Below the pieces are notes generated by a model that was not told the origin of the DNA, did no database searches, and was given only the letters and a program-made list of their open reading frames with translations. Both the position numbers and the translations under genes were made by a program. Positions 50,955 to 59,370 of a stretch of 61,292 bases of DNA are shown here, in pieces. The stretch comes from an uncultured Clostridia bacterium (GTDB lineage Bacteria; Bacillota; Clostridia; Christensenellales; Borkfalkiaceae): positions 1 through 61,292 of the forward strand of contig CANROE010000008.1 in assembly GCA_947632195.1 (NCBI GenBank), in the 5' to 3' direction. The first letter of the stretch is position 1; every line of letters starts with the position of its first letter.

Positions 50955-52415
50955 ATGAAAGAAAAAGTTGTTTATTGGCTGACAGGTTCGCAGACACTCT
51001 ACGGCGACGACGTGCTTGCACACGTTGCGCAGCACTCCGAAGAGATGGCAAACTATGTCAACGAGTTTATGCCCGTCACGGTGAAATATCTCACCACCTG
51101 CAAGAGCTCGGAAGAGATCGTTGCGGCGATCCGCAAAGTCAACGAGGACGACGACTGCGTCGGTATCATCACTTGGTGCCATACCTTCTCGCCCGCCAAG
51201 ATGTGGATCAAGGGGCTCAAACTTCTCACAAAACCCATGTGCCACTTCGCAACGCAGTACAACGAACGCCTGCCCTACGACACCATCGACATGGACTTCA
51301 TGAACGAGAACCAGGCGGCGCACGGCGACAGAGAGTTCGGCTATATCGTCTCCCGCCTCAGAATGGACAACAAGGTCATCGTCGGCTACTATAAGGACAA
51401 GGAGGCGCTTGAAGAACTTGCCGCATGGTGCAAAGCCGCAGCGGGACTTGCGTTCTCCAAGAACGTGAAAGTTTGCCGTTTCTCCGACAACATGCGCAAC
51501 GTCGCCGTCACCGAGGGTGACAAGGTCGAGGCGCACATCGGGCTCGGCTGGGAAGTGGATTACTATCCCGTGGGCGACCTTGTGGACGTCATCAACGAAG
51601 TGACCGAGAAGGAAGTGGACGAGCTCATGGCGGAATACGCCAAGAAATATACGATGGGCACCGACCGTATCGACGTCGTGCGCGAACAGGCAAAGTATGA
51701 AATCGCGATCGACAAGTTCTGCAAGGAAAACGGCGGCTACATCGGGATCGTCGATCACTTCGGTTCCCTTCACGGCATGAACCAGCTTCCCGGGCTCGCC
51801 ATCCAGGATTTGCAGAGCAAGGGCTACGGGTTCGGCGCGGAAGGCGACTGGAAGATCGCTGCGCTCGGCGCCGTCATGCAGTACATGGCGGGACAGGAGG
51901 GCACCGGCCTCATGGAGGACTACACTTACGACCTCAAAGACGGGCTCTGCCTCGGCGCGCACATGCTTGAAGTCTCCCCGCAGTTTGCGGCGACGAAACC
52001 CGAGATCCAGGTGCATCCGCTCGGGATCGGCGGCAAGAGCGATCCCGCACGCCTCGTATTTGAAGGCATTGCCGCACCCGAAGCGGTGGCGGTCTCCATG
52101 ATCGACATGGGGGACAGACTGCGCCTCATCGTGCAGAAGATCGAGCTTGTGAAGTATCCGCACAAGATGCCCAATCTCCCCGTGGGCGGGTTGATGTGGA
52201 AGTATAAGCCCAACTTCAAGGAAGGGGTCGCGGCATGGATCTATGCGGGCGGCGCGCATCATACCGTCGTCTCCTCTAAGCTCTCCGTGCAGGACATGGT
52301 GGACCTCGGCAACATGTGGGGCGTGGAGGTCGTCGTCATCGACGAACACACCGAGATCAACGAATTCAAAAAACAGCTCATGTGGGCGGACCAGGTTTGG
52401 AAGTCCAAACTTTAA
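50955..52415 (+). CDS. araA: L-arabinose isomerase
   Basis: A 486-residue enzyme isomerising L-arabinose to L-ribulose with a divalent metal. WLTGSQTLYGDDVL opens the protein. MNENQAAHGDREFGYI, GTGLMEDYTYDLKDGLCLGAHMLEVSP (metal Glu) and the C-terminal HHTVVSSKLSVQD region (metal His) follow. Length is slightly below the 490-500 norm. It is downstream of a repeat block rather than directly after araD, so it may need its own promoter, which I could not identify confidently. Confidence 0.96.
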   Translation: MKEKVVYWLTGSQTLYGDDVLAHVAQHSEEMANYVNEFMPVTVKYLTTCKSSEEIVAAIRKVNEDDDCVGIITWCHTFSPAKMWIKGLKLLTKPMCHFATQYNERLPYDTIDMDFMNENQAAHGDREFGYIVSRLRMDNKVIVGYYKDKEALEELAAWCKAAAGLAFSKNVKVCRFSDNMRNVAVTEGDKVEAHIGLGWEVDYYPVGDLVDVINEVTEKEVDELMAEYAKKYTMGTDRIDVVREQAKYEIAIDKFCKENGGYIGIVDHFGSLHGMNQLPGLAIQDLQSKGYGFGAEGDWKIAALGAVMQYMAGQEGTGLMEDYTYDLKDGLCLGAHMLEVSPQFAATKPEIQVHPLGIGGKSDPARLVFEGIAAPEAVAVSMIDMGDRLRLIVQKIELVKYPHKMPNLPVGGLMWKYKPNFKEGVAAWIYAGGAHHTVVSSKLSVQDMVDLGNMWGVEVVVIDEHTEINEFKKQLMWADQVWKSKL

Positions 52416-52428
52416 CAGTGTGCAGCGG

Positions 52429-52454
52429 GGGGCGGCATTTCTGCCGCCCCTTTT
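52429..52454 (+). terminator. Terminator-like hairpin after araA
   Basis: A 9-bp GGGGCGGCA/TGCCGCCCC stem followed by TTTT. It could partly attenuate expression of the GH36 and GH51 genes downstream, which begin only 15 bp later. Confidence 0.65.
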
Positions 52455-52468
52455 GATAGGAGGAAAAT

Positions 52469-52816
52469 ATGGCATACAAAAAAGGAGTGATCCTCTCGGA
52501 GCGGGATAAAACGATTTTACGCGATTTTCTCGCCTGCCGTGTCCCCGCGAAGTATTATCAGCTTGACGCGCGGGGAAATACGAAGTTCGATTTCAACTAC
52601 AATTATCAAGAGGTGTACGACTATGCCGACGCCCTTTTGCATGGGCAGGAAGTGAGCCTTGACCGCAACTTTTTGGATCAGCGCGCGGTCGCCGTCAACG
52701 AAGAGTTCCGTAAAATTCTCGACGTGATCGGGCGGCGCGACGCCACGCTCACCGATTTTTGCGACAAGCTCGCGGCGGCAACGCTCACGATCGAACGCCT
52801 CGCCAAAAAGGATTAA
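52469..52816 (+). CDS. Small hypothetical protein in the arabinan operon (115 aa)
   Basis: A 115-residue soluble protein, mostly helical, with an FDFNYNYQEVYDYADALLHG segment and a charged C-terminal helix. A GGAGG site precedes the ATG. It lies between araA and the GH36 gene and ends one base before the latter's ATG, so its expression is coupled to sugar release. Not recognised. Confidence 0.75.
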   Translation: MAYKKGVILSERDKTILRDFLACRVPAKYYQLDARGNTKFDFNYNYQEVYDYADALLHGQEVSLDRNFLDQRAVAVNEEFRKILDVIGRRDATLTDFCDKLAAATLTIERLAKKD

Positions 52817-52817
52817 C

Positions 52818-54878
52818 ATGTTTTTCAAACGGTACGACTACGGCGATACCGCCGTTTACTTCATCGAAACTCCCGTGGAAGGGCACCCGAAACAGACGAC
52901 GGTCGGGTGCGCGGTCTATCCCGCAAACGTCGAGGTGGACCCCAAAAATCTTTCCTGCGACAGTTTGGTGCAGGTCGCTTTCACGGGGGACGAGACGCTG
53001 ATCGATTATACGCGGGGCGTCACCATGCGCAACCGCCGTTCCACTTTGCTCAAAATCGTGCGGCAGACCCAATTCATGGGCGGCACGTTGAATACCTATC
53101 TTACGGACGGAAACGGCAACGACTACGTCCACCATCTGAGTTACGACCGTGCGACGGGCGTGTTTACGACAAGTGTCCGCTATGAAAACCACTCCCGCGA
53201 ACCCAGAACGCTCGAACATCTTTCGAGTTTTTCCCTCAGCGGGATTGCGGGCAGCAAGGGAACGGCGTCGGGATTCACCCTGCACCGCATGACGAGCGCC
53301 TGGTCGAGAGAATGCCGCCTGAAAAGCGACTCTTTTTCCCACCTCGGGCTTGACATGAGCTGGGCGCGCTACGGCGTGAAAGTCGAGAAGTGGGGGCAGG
53401 CAGGCTCGATGTCCAACCGAGGCTATTTCCCCTTCGCCGCGATCGAAAACGGCGCGGAAGGGGTGTGCTGGGGCGTGCAGATCGAGGCGCCTTTTTCGTG
53501 GCAGCTCGAAGTGTACCGCGAAAAGGAGACGTGCGCGCTCTCGGGCGGCGCGGGAGACTATGAATTCGCCCATTGGCGCAAGACCATTCCCGCGGGCGGA
53601 AGTTTTACCACCCATGCGGCGCGCTTTACCGTAAAACGCTCTCTCCTCGACGTGTGCAATGCCCTTGTGCACGAGGCGGACGGCCGCCTTTCCGTGCCCA
53701 AGTGCGAGGAGAACATGCCCGTCCTGTTCAACGAGTATTGCACCACATGGGGCACCCCTTCGGAGCGGAACATCACCCGCATTCTGAAAGCAATCAAGGA
53801 CTTGCCCGTCGAGGAATTTGTCATCGACTGCGGCTGGTATAAACCAGACGGCCGCGAGTGGGGGAACGCCATCGGCGATTGGAACGAGAGTGCGAAACTC
53901 TTCCCGAACGGGATCGAAAAGGTCGTGGAAAAAATCAATTCGGCAGGAAAGCGCGCAGGGATCTGGTTCGAGTTTGAAAACGTCGGGCGGGACAGCGAGA
54001 GCTTTTCCTGCGAGGAGGCGCTCCTCAAACAGGACGGAAAGGTCATCACCTCGAAGAACAGACGCTTTCTCGATCTGCGCCTCCCCGAAGTGCAGAGCTA
54101 TCTTCGGGTCAAGCTGCTCGACTTTTTGCGCGAAAAGTGGTTCGGCTATATCAAGATCGACTACAACGACACTTTTGGATTCGGCTGCGACGGCGCAGAA
54201 TCGCCCGGGGAGGGCGGAAGGCTGGTCGCGGAGGAGAGCGTCAATTATCTCGGCAGACTGAAAGAGGCAGTGCCCGATCTCGTCATCGAAAATTGCGCCT
54301 CGGGCGGCAGCCGCATCGAGCCGCTCCGCATGAACAAAGTTTCGATGTGTTCCTTCTCGGACGCGCACGAGTGCCCCGAAATTCCCCTTGTGGCGGCGAA
54401 CGTCTCCCTCACGATCCCCGCGCGGCAGTCGCAAATTTGGGCGGTCATAAGAGAGGGGGAGAGCGATTCCCGCACCATCTATTCCCTCTGCGCCGCGATG
54501 ATGGGCAGAATTTGCCTCTCGGGGGACGTCCACAAAGTTCCGCCCGAAAAAATCGCGCTCATCGCAAGAGGACTGGAATTTTACCGGACGATCAAAGACA
54601 TTGTGCGCTACGGCGACATCCGCACCGTCGATTGCACCGTCGAAGATTACCGCAGCCCCGCAGGCAGGCAGGTATATCTCAAAGATTACGGCGAAAACAG
54701 ACTTGCCATCGTGCATTTCCTCGACTGCACGGAGGGCGTGAAGATCGCGCTCGACGGCTATACCGTCAAAGACGTTTTTACCGATCTTTCTTACACGATC
54801 AGAAATGAGGCGCTCCGCATTGCGGGCAGACCGTACACGGCAGGGGCGTTTCTCTTGGAGAAAAGACATGACATATGA
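52818..54878 (+). CDS. GH36-family alpha-galactosidase
   Basis: A 686-residue cytoplasmic glycosidase (no signal peptide). The N-terminal beta-supersandwich is followed by the barrel with EFVIDCGWYKPDGREWGNAIGDW, nucleophile Asp in YIKIDYND near residue 449, NCASGGSRIE, and the acid/base region SFSDAHECPE near 515. GH36 usually releases alpha-galactose; in an arabinan cluster a beta-L-arabinopyranoside activity is a possible alternative. The stop overlaps the next start. Confidence 0.88.
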   Translation: MFFKRYDYGDTAVYFIETPVEGHPKQTTVGCAVYPANVEVDPKNLSCDSLVQVAFTGDETLIDYTRGVTMRNRRSTLLKIVRQTQFMGGTLNTYLTDGNGNDYVHHLSYDRATGVFTTSVRYENHSREPRTLEHLSSFSLSGIAGSKGTASGFTLHRMTSAWSRECRLKSDSFSHLGLDMSWARYGVKVEKWGQAGSMSNRGYFPFAAIENGAEGVCWGVQIEAPFSWQLEVYREKETCALSGGAGDYEFAHWRKTIPAGGSFTTHAARFTVKRSLLDVCNALVHEADGRLSVPKCEENMPVLFNEYCTTWGTPSERNITRILKAIKDLPVEEFVIDCGWYKPDGREWGNAIGDWNESAKLFPNGIEKVVEKINSAGKRAGIWFEFENVGRDSESFSCEEALLKQDGKVITSKNRRFLDLRLPEVQSYLRVKLLDFLREKWFGYIKIDYNDTFGFGCDGAESPGEGGRLVAEESVNYLGRLKEAVPDLVIENCASGGSRIEPLRMNKVSMCSFSDAHECPEIPLVAANVSLTIPARQSQIWAVIREGESDSRTIYSLCAAMMGRICLSGDVHKVPPEKIALIARGLEFYRTIKDIVRYGDIRTVDCTVEDYRSPAGRQVYLKDYGENRLAIVHFLDCTEGVKIALDGYTVKDVFTDLSYTIRNEALRIAGRPYTAGAFLLEKRHDI

Positions 54879-56088
54879 TGAATTGCAGCGCAAATTGCGC
54901 GAACACGGACAGGAACAGTTGCTCCGCTTTTGGGACGAGCTCGGAACGGAGGAGAAAAATGCCCTCGCCGCGCGGATCGAGACGCTCGATTGGGAGCTCG
55001 TCGACCTCTGGAAACACCCCGAAGATCTGAGCGGAAAGGGGAAGATCGAGCCCATTGAGGGGATTTCCCTTTCGGAGATCGCGCGCGACCGCGAGATTTT
55101 CCGCAAGGTGGGCGAGCAGGCGATTAAGGAGGGTAAAGTCGCGGCGGTGCTGCTTGCGGGCGGACAGGGCACGCGGCTGGGCTCGGATGCGCCGAAAGGG
55201 GCGTATAACATCGGGCTCACCCGTCCTTTATATATCTTCGAGTGCCTGTTGAACAATCTGCGCGAAGTCACCGACCGTGCGGGAGCGTTTGTACCCCTCT
55301 TCATCATGACGAGCGAGAAAAACGACGCCGAGACCAAAGAATTTTTGGAGATGCACAACTATTTCGGCTATCCGCGCGCATTTGTGCGGTTCTTCACGCA
55401 GGACATGGCGCCTGCGGTGGACTTTGAGGGCAAACTCTTCCTCGAAGAAAAGGGCAGGCTGGCGCTCTCGCCCAACGGCAACGGCGGGTGGTATTCCTCC
55501 CTCGCGCGCACGGAGATATTAAAAGAGTTTCCTGCGGTGGAGTGGATCAATGTGTTCGCTGTGGACAACGTGTTGCAGCGCATTGCCGACCCCGCCTTTG
55601 TCGGCGCGACCATTCTGAGCGGAAAGAAGAGCGGCGCGAAGGTCGTCTCCAAGGCGGAACCGCACGAGAAGGTGGGGGTGCTCTGCCTCGAAAACGGACT
55701 TCCCGCCGTCGTCGAATACTATGAACTTTCCGAGGACATGGCAATGGCGCGGGACAAAGAGGGGAGGCTCCTCTACCGCCACGGGGTCATTCTCAACTAT
55801 CTGTTCGAGCGGAAAAAGCTCGAAGAGATCGCGGGAAAGCGCATTCCCGTGCACGTCGTCAAAAAGAAGGTGCCTCATTTGGATGAAAGGGGAGAGCTCG
55901 TCCGTCCCGAAGAGGTCAACGGATATAAGTTCGAGACCCTCATTCTCGATATGATCAAACTCATGGGGAGCTGTCTCCCTTATGAAGTGGTGCGCGAACA
56001 CGAATTTGCGCCAGTCAAAAACAGGACGGGGGTGGACAGCGTGGAGAGCGCGCGCGAACTCTTGAAACAAAACGGGGTGATACTGTAA
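54868..56088 (+). CDS. UDPGP-family nucleotidyltransferase (UDP-sugar pyrophosphorylase)
   Basis: A 406-residue enzyme of the eukaryotic-like UDP-GlcNAc/UDP-sugar pyrophosphorylase family. The UTP-binding loop VLLAGGQGTRLGSDAPKG lies near residue 95, then PLFIMTSEKNDAETKEFL, PNGNGGWYSSL, FAVDNVL and a lysine in VVSKAEPHEKVG. It would join UTP and a sugar-1-phosphate. The operon suggests galactose-1-P or arabinose-1-P as well as GlcNAc-1-P, but no kinase for the first two is nearby. It overlaps GH36 by 11 bp with a GGAGAA site. Confidence 0.87.
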   Translation: MTYDELQRKLREHGQEQLLRFWDELGTEEKNALAARIETLDWELVDLWKHPEDLSGKGKIEPIEGISLSEIARDREIFRKVGEQAIKEGKVAAVLLAGGQGTRLGSDAPKGAYNIGLTRPLYIFECLLNNLREVTDRAGAFVPLFIMTSEKNDAETKEFLEMHNYFGYPRAFVRFFTQDMAPAVDFEGKLFLEEKGRLALSPNGNGGWYSSLARTEILKEFPAVEWINVFAVDNVLQRIADPAFVGATILSGKKSGAKVVSKAEPHEKVGVLCLENGLPAVVEYYELSEDMAMARDKEGRLLYRHGVILNYLFERKKLEEIAGKRIPVHVVKKKVPHLDERGELVRPEEVNGYKFETLILDMIKLMGSCLPYEVVREHEFAPVKNRTGVDSVESARELLKQNGVIL

Positions 56089-56432
56089 TGGAAGAAAATA
56101 ACGAACAACTCGTCGCCTTTGTGGAGCTGCTCGCCCAGCTGAGCAAACAGCTCAAAGCTCTCTTCGATACGGGCAATGCGGAGACGTTCACCGACATGAA
56201 CGCGACCGTCAAAGAGATGTACCGCATCCAGCACGGGAGCGAGGACGACGCTTTCAAGACCATCGACCCCGATTGCGAGGTCATCTATCGCAACTTCGAT
56301 ATGATAGTCGCCGTGCTCCGCACGACCGAAAACGGGGAAGTGGACAAGGGCGCGCAGACGGCGGTCAACAAATTTTTACGCAACATGACCGAAGCGGTGG
56401 GCAATATCGTCATGCTCTTCGGTTTGGCATAA
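56088..56432 (+). CDS. Small hypothetical helical protein (114 aa)
   Basis: A 114-residue acidic protein predicted entirely helical: FVELLAQLSKQLKALFDTGNAETFTDM then a C-terminal FLRNMTEAVGNIVMLFGLA. The ATG overlaps the last base of the preceding stop (TAATG), and the GH51 gene follows after 9 bp. Similar in size to the other small operon protein at 52469 but not alike in sequence. Not recognised. Confidence 0.72.
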   Translation: MEENNEQLVAFVELLAQLSKQLKALFDTGNAETFTDMNATVKEMYRIQHGSEDDAFKTIDPDCEVIYRNFDMIVAVLRTTENGEVDKGAQTAVNKFLRNMTEAVGNIVMLFGLA

Positions 56433-56441
56433 GGAGGGCAC

Positions 56442-57968
56442 ATGAAAACAACAAAGATCTTCGCAGACAGAAATCTCACGATCGGAAAGGTACAGCCCAC
56501 CCTCTACGGCTCCTTCCTCGAACACCTCGGCAGGGCAGTCTATGAGGGGATTTACGAACCCGGACACCCCACGGCGGATGAAAACGGGTTCCGTGGAGAC
56601 GTCATCGGGCTCATCAAGGAGCTGAACGTGCCCATTGTGCGCTATCCGGGCGGAAACTTCGTCTCGGGCTATGACTGGCGGGACGGCGTCGGCCCCAGGG
56701 AGAAACGTCCCACCCGCCTCGACCTTGCCTGGCACACCACGGAGCCCAACGAATTCGGCACGGACGAGTTCATGAAGTGGTGCAAAAAGACGGGCATCAC
56801 CCCCATGATGGCGGTGAATATGGGGACGGCTACCATAAAAGACGCGGCGCAGTTTGTGGAATATTGCAACCACGCGGGCGGCACGACCATCTCCGACTAC
56901 CGCCGCGCAAACGGCGCGGAGGAGCCCTATAACGTCAAGTATTGGTGTATTGGCAATGAGATGGACGGCCCTTGGCAGATCGGGCACCTCACGGCGGACG
57001 AGTACGGCAAAAAGGCGCTCGAAGCCGCAAAAGTCATGCGCTGGACGAACGGCGAGACGGAAAAAACGGCGATTAACGGCAGGCTCAAACTCATCGTCTC
57101 GGGCTCTTCCAACCACGAGATGAAGACCTTCCCCGAATGGGACAGGGTCGTGCTCGAACATACCTACAAGCATGTTGACTACCTCTCCATGCACCGCTAC
57201 TACGAATACAGCGAGGAGAACGAGGACCCGCTCGAAGATTTCCTCGGCGCAGCGGACGATATGAACGAGTATATCAACACTCTGCGGGCCACCATCGAGT
57301 ATGTGCGCGCAAAAGTGCGCTCGAAAAAGCAGGTGCACATCTCCTTTGACGAGTGGAACATCTGGACGCAGTCCGCCGAGCGCACCGAACCGCTCTGGAA
57401 GAGAGCGCCGCATATCCTCGAAGACGTCTATACCTTCCGCGATATGCTCGTATTTGCGGGCTTGATGAACACTCTCCTCAACAACTGCGACATCGTGCAC
57501 ATCGGGTGCCTTGCACAACTCGTCAACGTCATCGCGCCCATCATGACGGAGAAGGGGGGAGGCACGTTCCGCCAGACCACCTTCTATCCCTTCAAATACC
57601 TCTCCAACAACGCGCGCGGAGAGACGGTGCGCACCTTCTCTGACAGCGATCACTTTGAAAATATGTACGGAAAAGCGCGCTTTATCAACGAGGCGGTCAA
57701 CTACGACCCCGCCACCCGCACCGTCGTCGTCTCCCTCTGCAACTATGCGCAGGAGAAGAGAGGGGTGGAGCTCGAACTCCGCTCCTTCGGCAAGCTCCAA
57801 CCGCTCGAATATGTCGAGATGACCTCAAACGATCTCGGCGCCGTCAACGGATTCGGGAAAGAAAACGTCCTGCCGCAGGCAAAAGAGCTGCCGTGCGTCA
57901 AAGACGGCACGCGCATTTCGCTGGTTCTTCCTCCCATGAGTTGGAGCTATCTCAAATTCTCCGCTTAA
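56442..57968 (+). CDS. GH51 alpha-L-arabinofuranosidase, intracellular
   Basis: A 508-residue glycosidase that removes terminal arabinofuranose from arabinan and arabinoxylan oligosaccharides. No signal peptide, so oligosaccharides must be imported. The acid/base Glu is in YWCIGNEMDGPWQIG near residue 173 and the nucleophile Glu in SFDEWNIW near 302. The C-terminal beta domain is present (NNARGETVRTFSD...LVLPPMSWSYLKFSA). An AAGGAGG site precedes the ATG. Last gene of the arabinan unit; it feeds AraA. Confidence 0.95.
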   Translation: MKTTKIFADRNLTIGKVQPTLYGSFLEHLGRAVYEGIYEPGHPTADENGFRGDVIGLIKELNVPIVRYPGGNFVSGYDWRDGVGPREKRPTRLDLAWHTTEPNEFGTDEFMKWCKKTGITPMMAVNMGTATIKDAAQFVEYCNHAGGTTISDYRRANGAEEPYNVKYWCIGNEMDGPWQIGHLTADEYGKKALEAAKVMRWTNGETEKTAINGRLKLIVSGSSNHEMKTFPEWDRVVLEHTYKHVDYLSMHRYYEYSEENEDPLEDFLGAADDMNEYINTLRATIEYVRAKVRSKKQVHISFDEWNIWTQSAERTEPLWKRAPHILEDVYTFRDMLVFAGLMNTLLNNCDIVHIGCLAQLVNVIAPIMTEKGGGTFRQTTFYPFKYLSNNARGETVRTFSDSDHFENMYGKARFINEAVNYDPATRTVVVSLCNYAQEKRGVELELRSFGKLQPLEYVEMTSNDLGAVNGFGKENVLPQAKELPCVKDGTRISLVLPPMSWSYLKFSA

Positions 57969-57998
57969 AAATACGCACGGGGCAAAAAAGGAAAAATT

Positions 57999-59264
57999 AT
58001 GGCAAAAAGAAAAAGCAAAAGAAATTCTGTTCTCATTACAATTTTAATTGTCGTGCTCGTGCTTGCGATCGCGGGAGCGGCATGCTGGTACTTCTTTGTT
58101 TACCGCACCAAGCAGCAGCCGGGCGGGGATATCTCGGGCGGCACTACAAGCACCGACCCCTCGAGTGGCAGTTCGAGTACCGACCCCTCGGGTGGAAGTT
58201 CGAGCACCGACCCCTCGGGCGGAAGTTCGAGCACCGACCCCTCGGGCGGAAGTTCGAGCACCGACCCCTCGGGCGGAAGCTCGAGCACCGATCCCTCGGG
58301 CGGAGAAACAGCGACGTGCGCAGAGCTCTCCATCCACTTCCTCGAACTTGGCAATAAATATGCAGGAGACTGCATTTATATTCAATGCGGCGATGTGGAT
58401 GTGCTCATCGACGGCGGCTCGCGCGAAAATTCCGCCAATACGATCGAGAAATATGTGGATACATATTGCACCGACGGCGTGCTCGAATACGTCATCGTCA
58501 CCCACGGTCACCAGGACCATATCGCGGCATTTGCGGGGAACAGCTCCTATAAGAGCCTCTTTGAACGCTATGAGTGCGAGACGATCATCGACTTCCCGCT
58601 GACGAACAGTACTTCCAAGACCTATGACCGCTACGTTGCGGCGCGGGACGCGGAGGTGAAGGCGGGCGCGGTGCACTATAACGCCCTTCAATGCTACAAC
58701 AATACGGACGGGGCGCAGCGCTCCTATTCCCTCGGCGAAGGGGTGAGCATGAACTTTCTCTACAATTATTACTACGACCACAAGACGGATAATGAGAATA
58801 ATTATTCGGTCTGTATGTATATTCAGCAAGGGGAATACAACTATCTCTTCACGGGCGATCTTGAAGGCGAGGGGGAGGAATACCTCGTGCAATACAATGA
58901 GCTTCCGCAGTGCAAGCTCTATAAGGCGGGGCACCACGGCAGTAAAACTTCTTCCTCCGAGGCACTCCTCAGCGTCATCAAGCCCGAATACGTCTGCGTG
59001 TGCTGTTGTGCAGGCTCGCCCGAATATACTTCCAACAGTAACAACACCTTCCCCACGCGCGCTGCACTGCAACGGATCATGAAGTATACGGACAACGTCT
59101 ATGTTACCACTTTGGCGACGGACGTTTCGGGGAAAAGCTGGAATTATACTTCCATGAACGGCAATATCGTTGTAAAGTCGAACGGCGTCGATTTTTCGCT
59201 GACGGGGAGCAACAATTCGGTAAAATTGAAGGATACCGAATGGTATCAACAAAACCGTGCCTGA
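57999..59264 (+). CDS. Secreted ComEC/Rec2-type metallo-beta-lactamase-fold hydrolase
   Basis: A 421-residue protein anchored by an N-terminal membrane helix (about 12-34). A flexible linker of six STDPSGGSS repeats (about 50-103) follows, then an MBL domain. The metal motif HGHQDHIAAF is near residue 169, with DGGS before it, LFTGDLEGEGEEYL and KAGHHGSKTSSSEALLSVIKPEYV after it. This layout matches stand-alone ComEC-C-like hydrolases, which may act on extracellular nucleic acid or phosphodiesters. Substrate unproven. Confidence 0.85.
   Translation: MAKRKSKRNSVLITILIVVLVLAIAGAACWYFFVYRTKQQPGGDISGGTTSTDPSSGSSSTDPSGGSSSTDPSGGSSSTDPSGGSSSTDPSGGSSSTDPSGGETATCAELSIHFLELGNKYAGDCIYIQCGDVDVLIDGGSRENSANTIEKYVDTYCTDGVLEYVIVTHGHQDHIAAFAGNSSYKSLFERYECETIIDFPLTNSTSKTYDRYVAARDAEVKAGAVHYNALQCYNNTDGAQRSYSLGEGVSMNFLYNYYYDHKTDNENNYSVCMYIQQGEYNYLFTGDLEGEGEEYLVQYNELPQCKLYKAGHHGSKTSSSEALLSVIKPEYVCVCCCAGSPEYTSNSNNTFPTRAALQRIMKYTDNVYVTTLATDVSGKSWNYTSMNGNIVVKSNGVDFSLTGSNNSVKLKDTEWYQQNRA
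58149..58304 (+). repeat. 27-bp tandem repeats encoding the STDPSGGSS linker
   Basis: Six near-identical 27-bp units (58149-58175, 58176-58202 and so on). Inner units are identical and outer ones drift, the usual pattern of slippage expansion. Confidence 0.9.
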
Positions 59265-59300
59265 TCGGGCGAAAAAAATGAACGGATGTTACGCGGATAG

Positions 59301-59329
59301 TTGCAATTTTCTTTCTCTTGTGTTATAAT
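59301..59329 (+). promoter_or_regulatory. Promoter of the beta-helix surface protein gene
   Basis: -35 TTGCAA (59301-59306), 17-bp spacer, -10 TATAAT (59324-59329). Confidence 0.78.
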
Positions 59330-59370
59330 GCATGTGCAAATTTTGTTTGTTTTGTTTGTGAGGTGCCATT

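Noticed and set aside
58149..58304. Possible CRISPR array
   Set aside because: The units are contiguous 27-bp repeats without unique spacers and encode an in-frame Ser-Thr-Asp-Pro-Gly linker.
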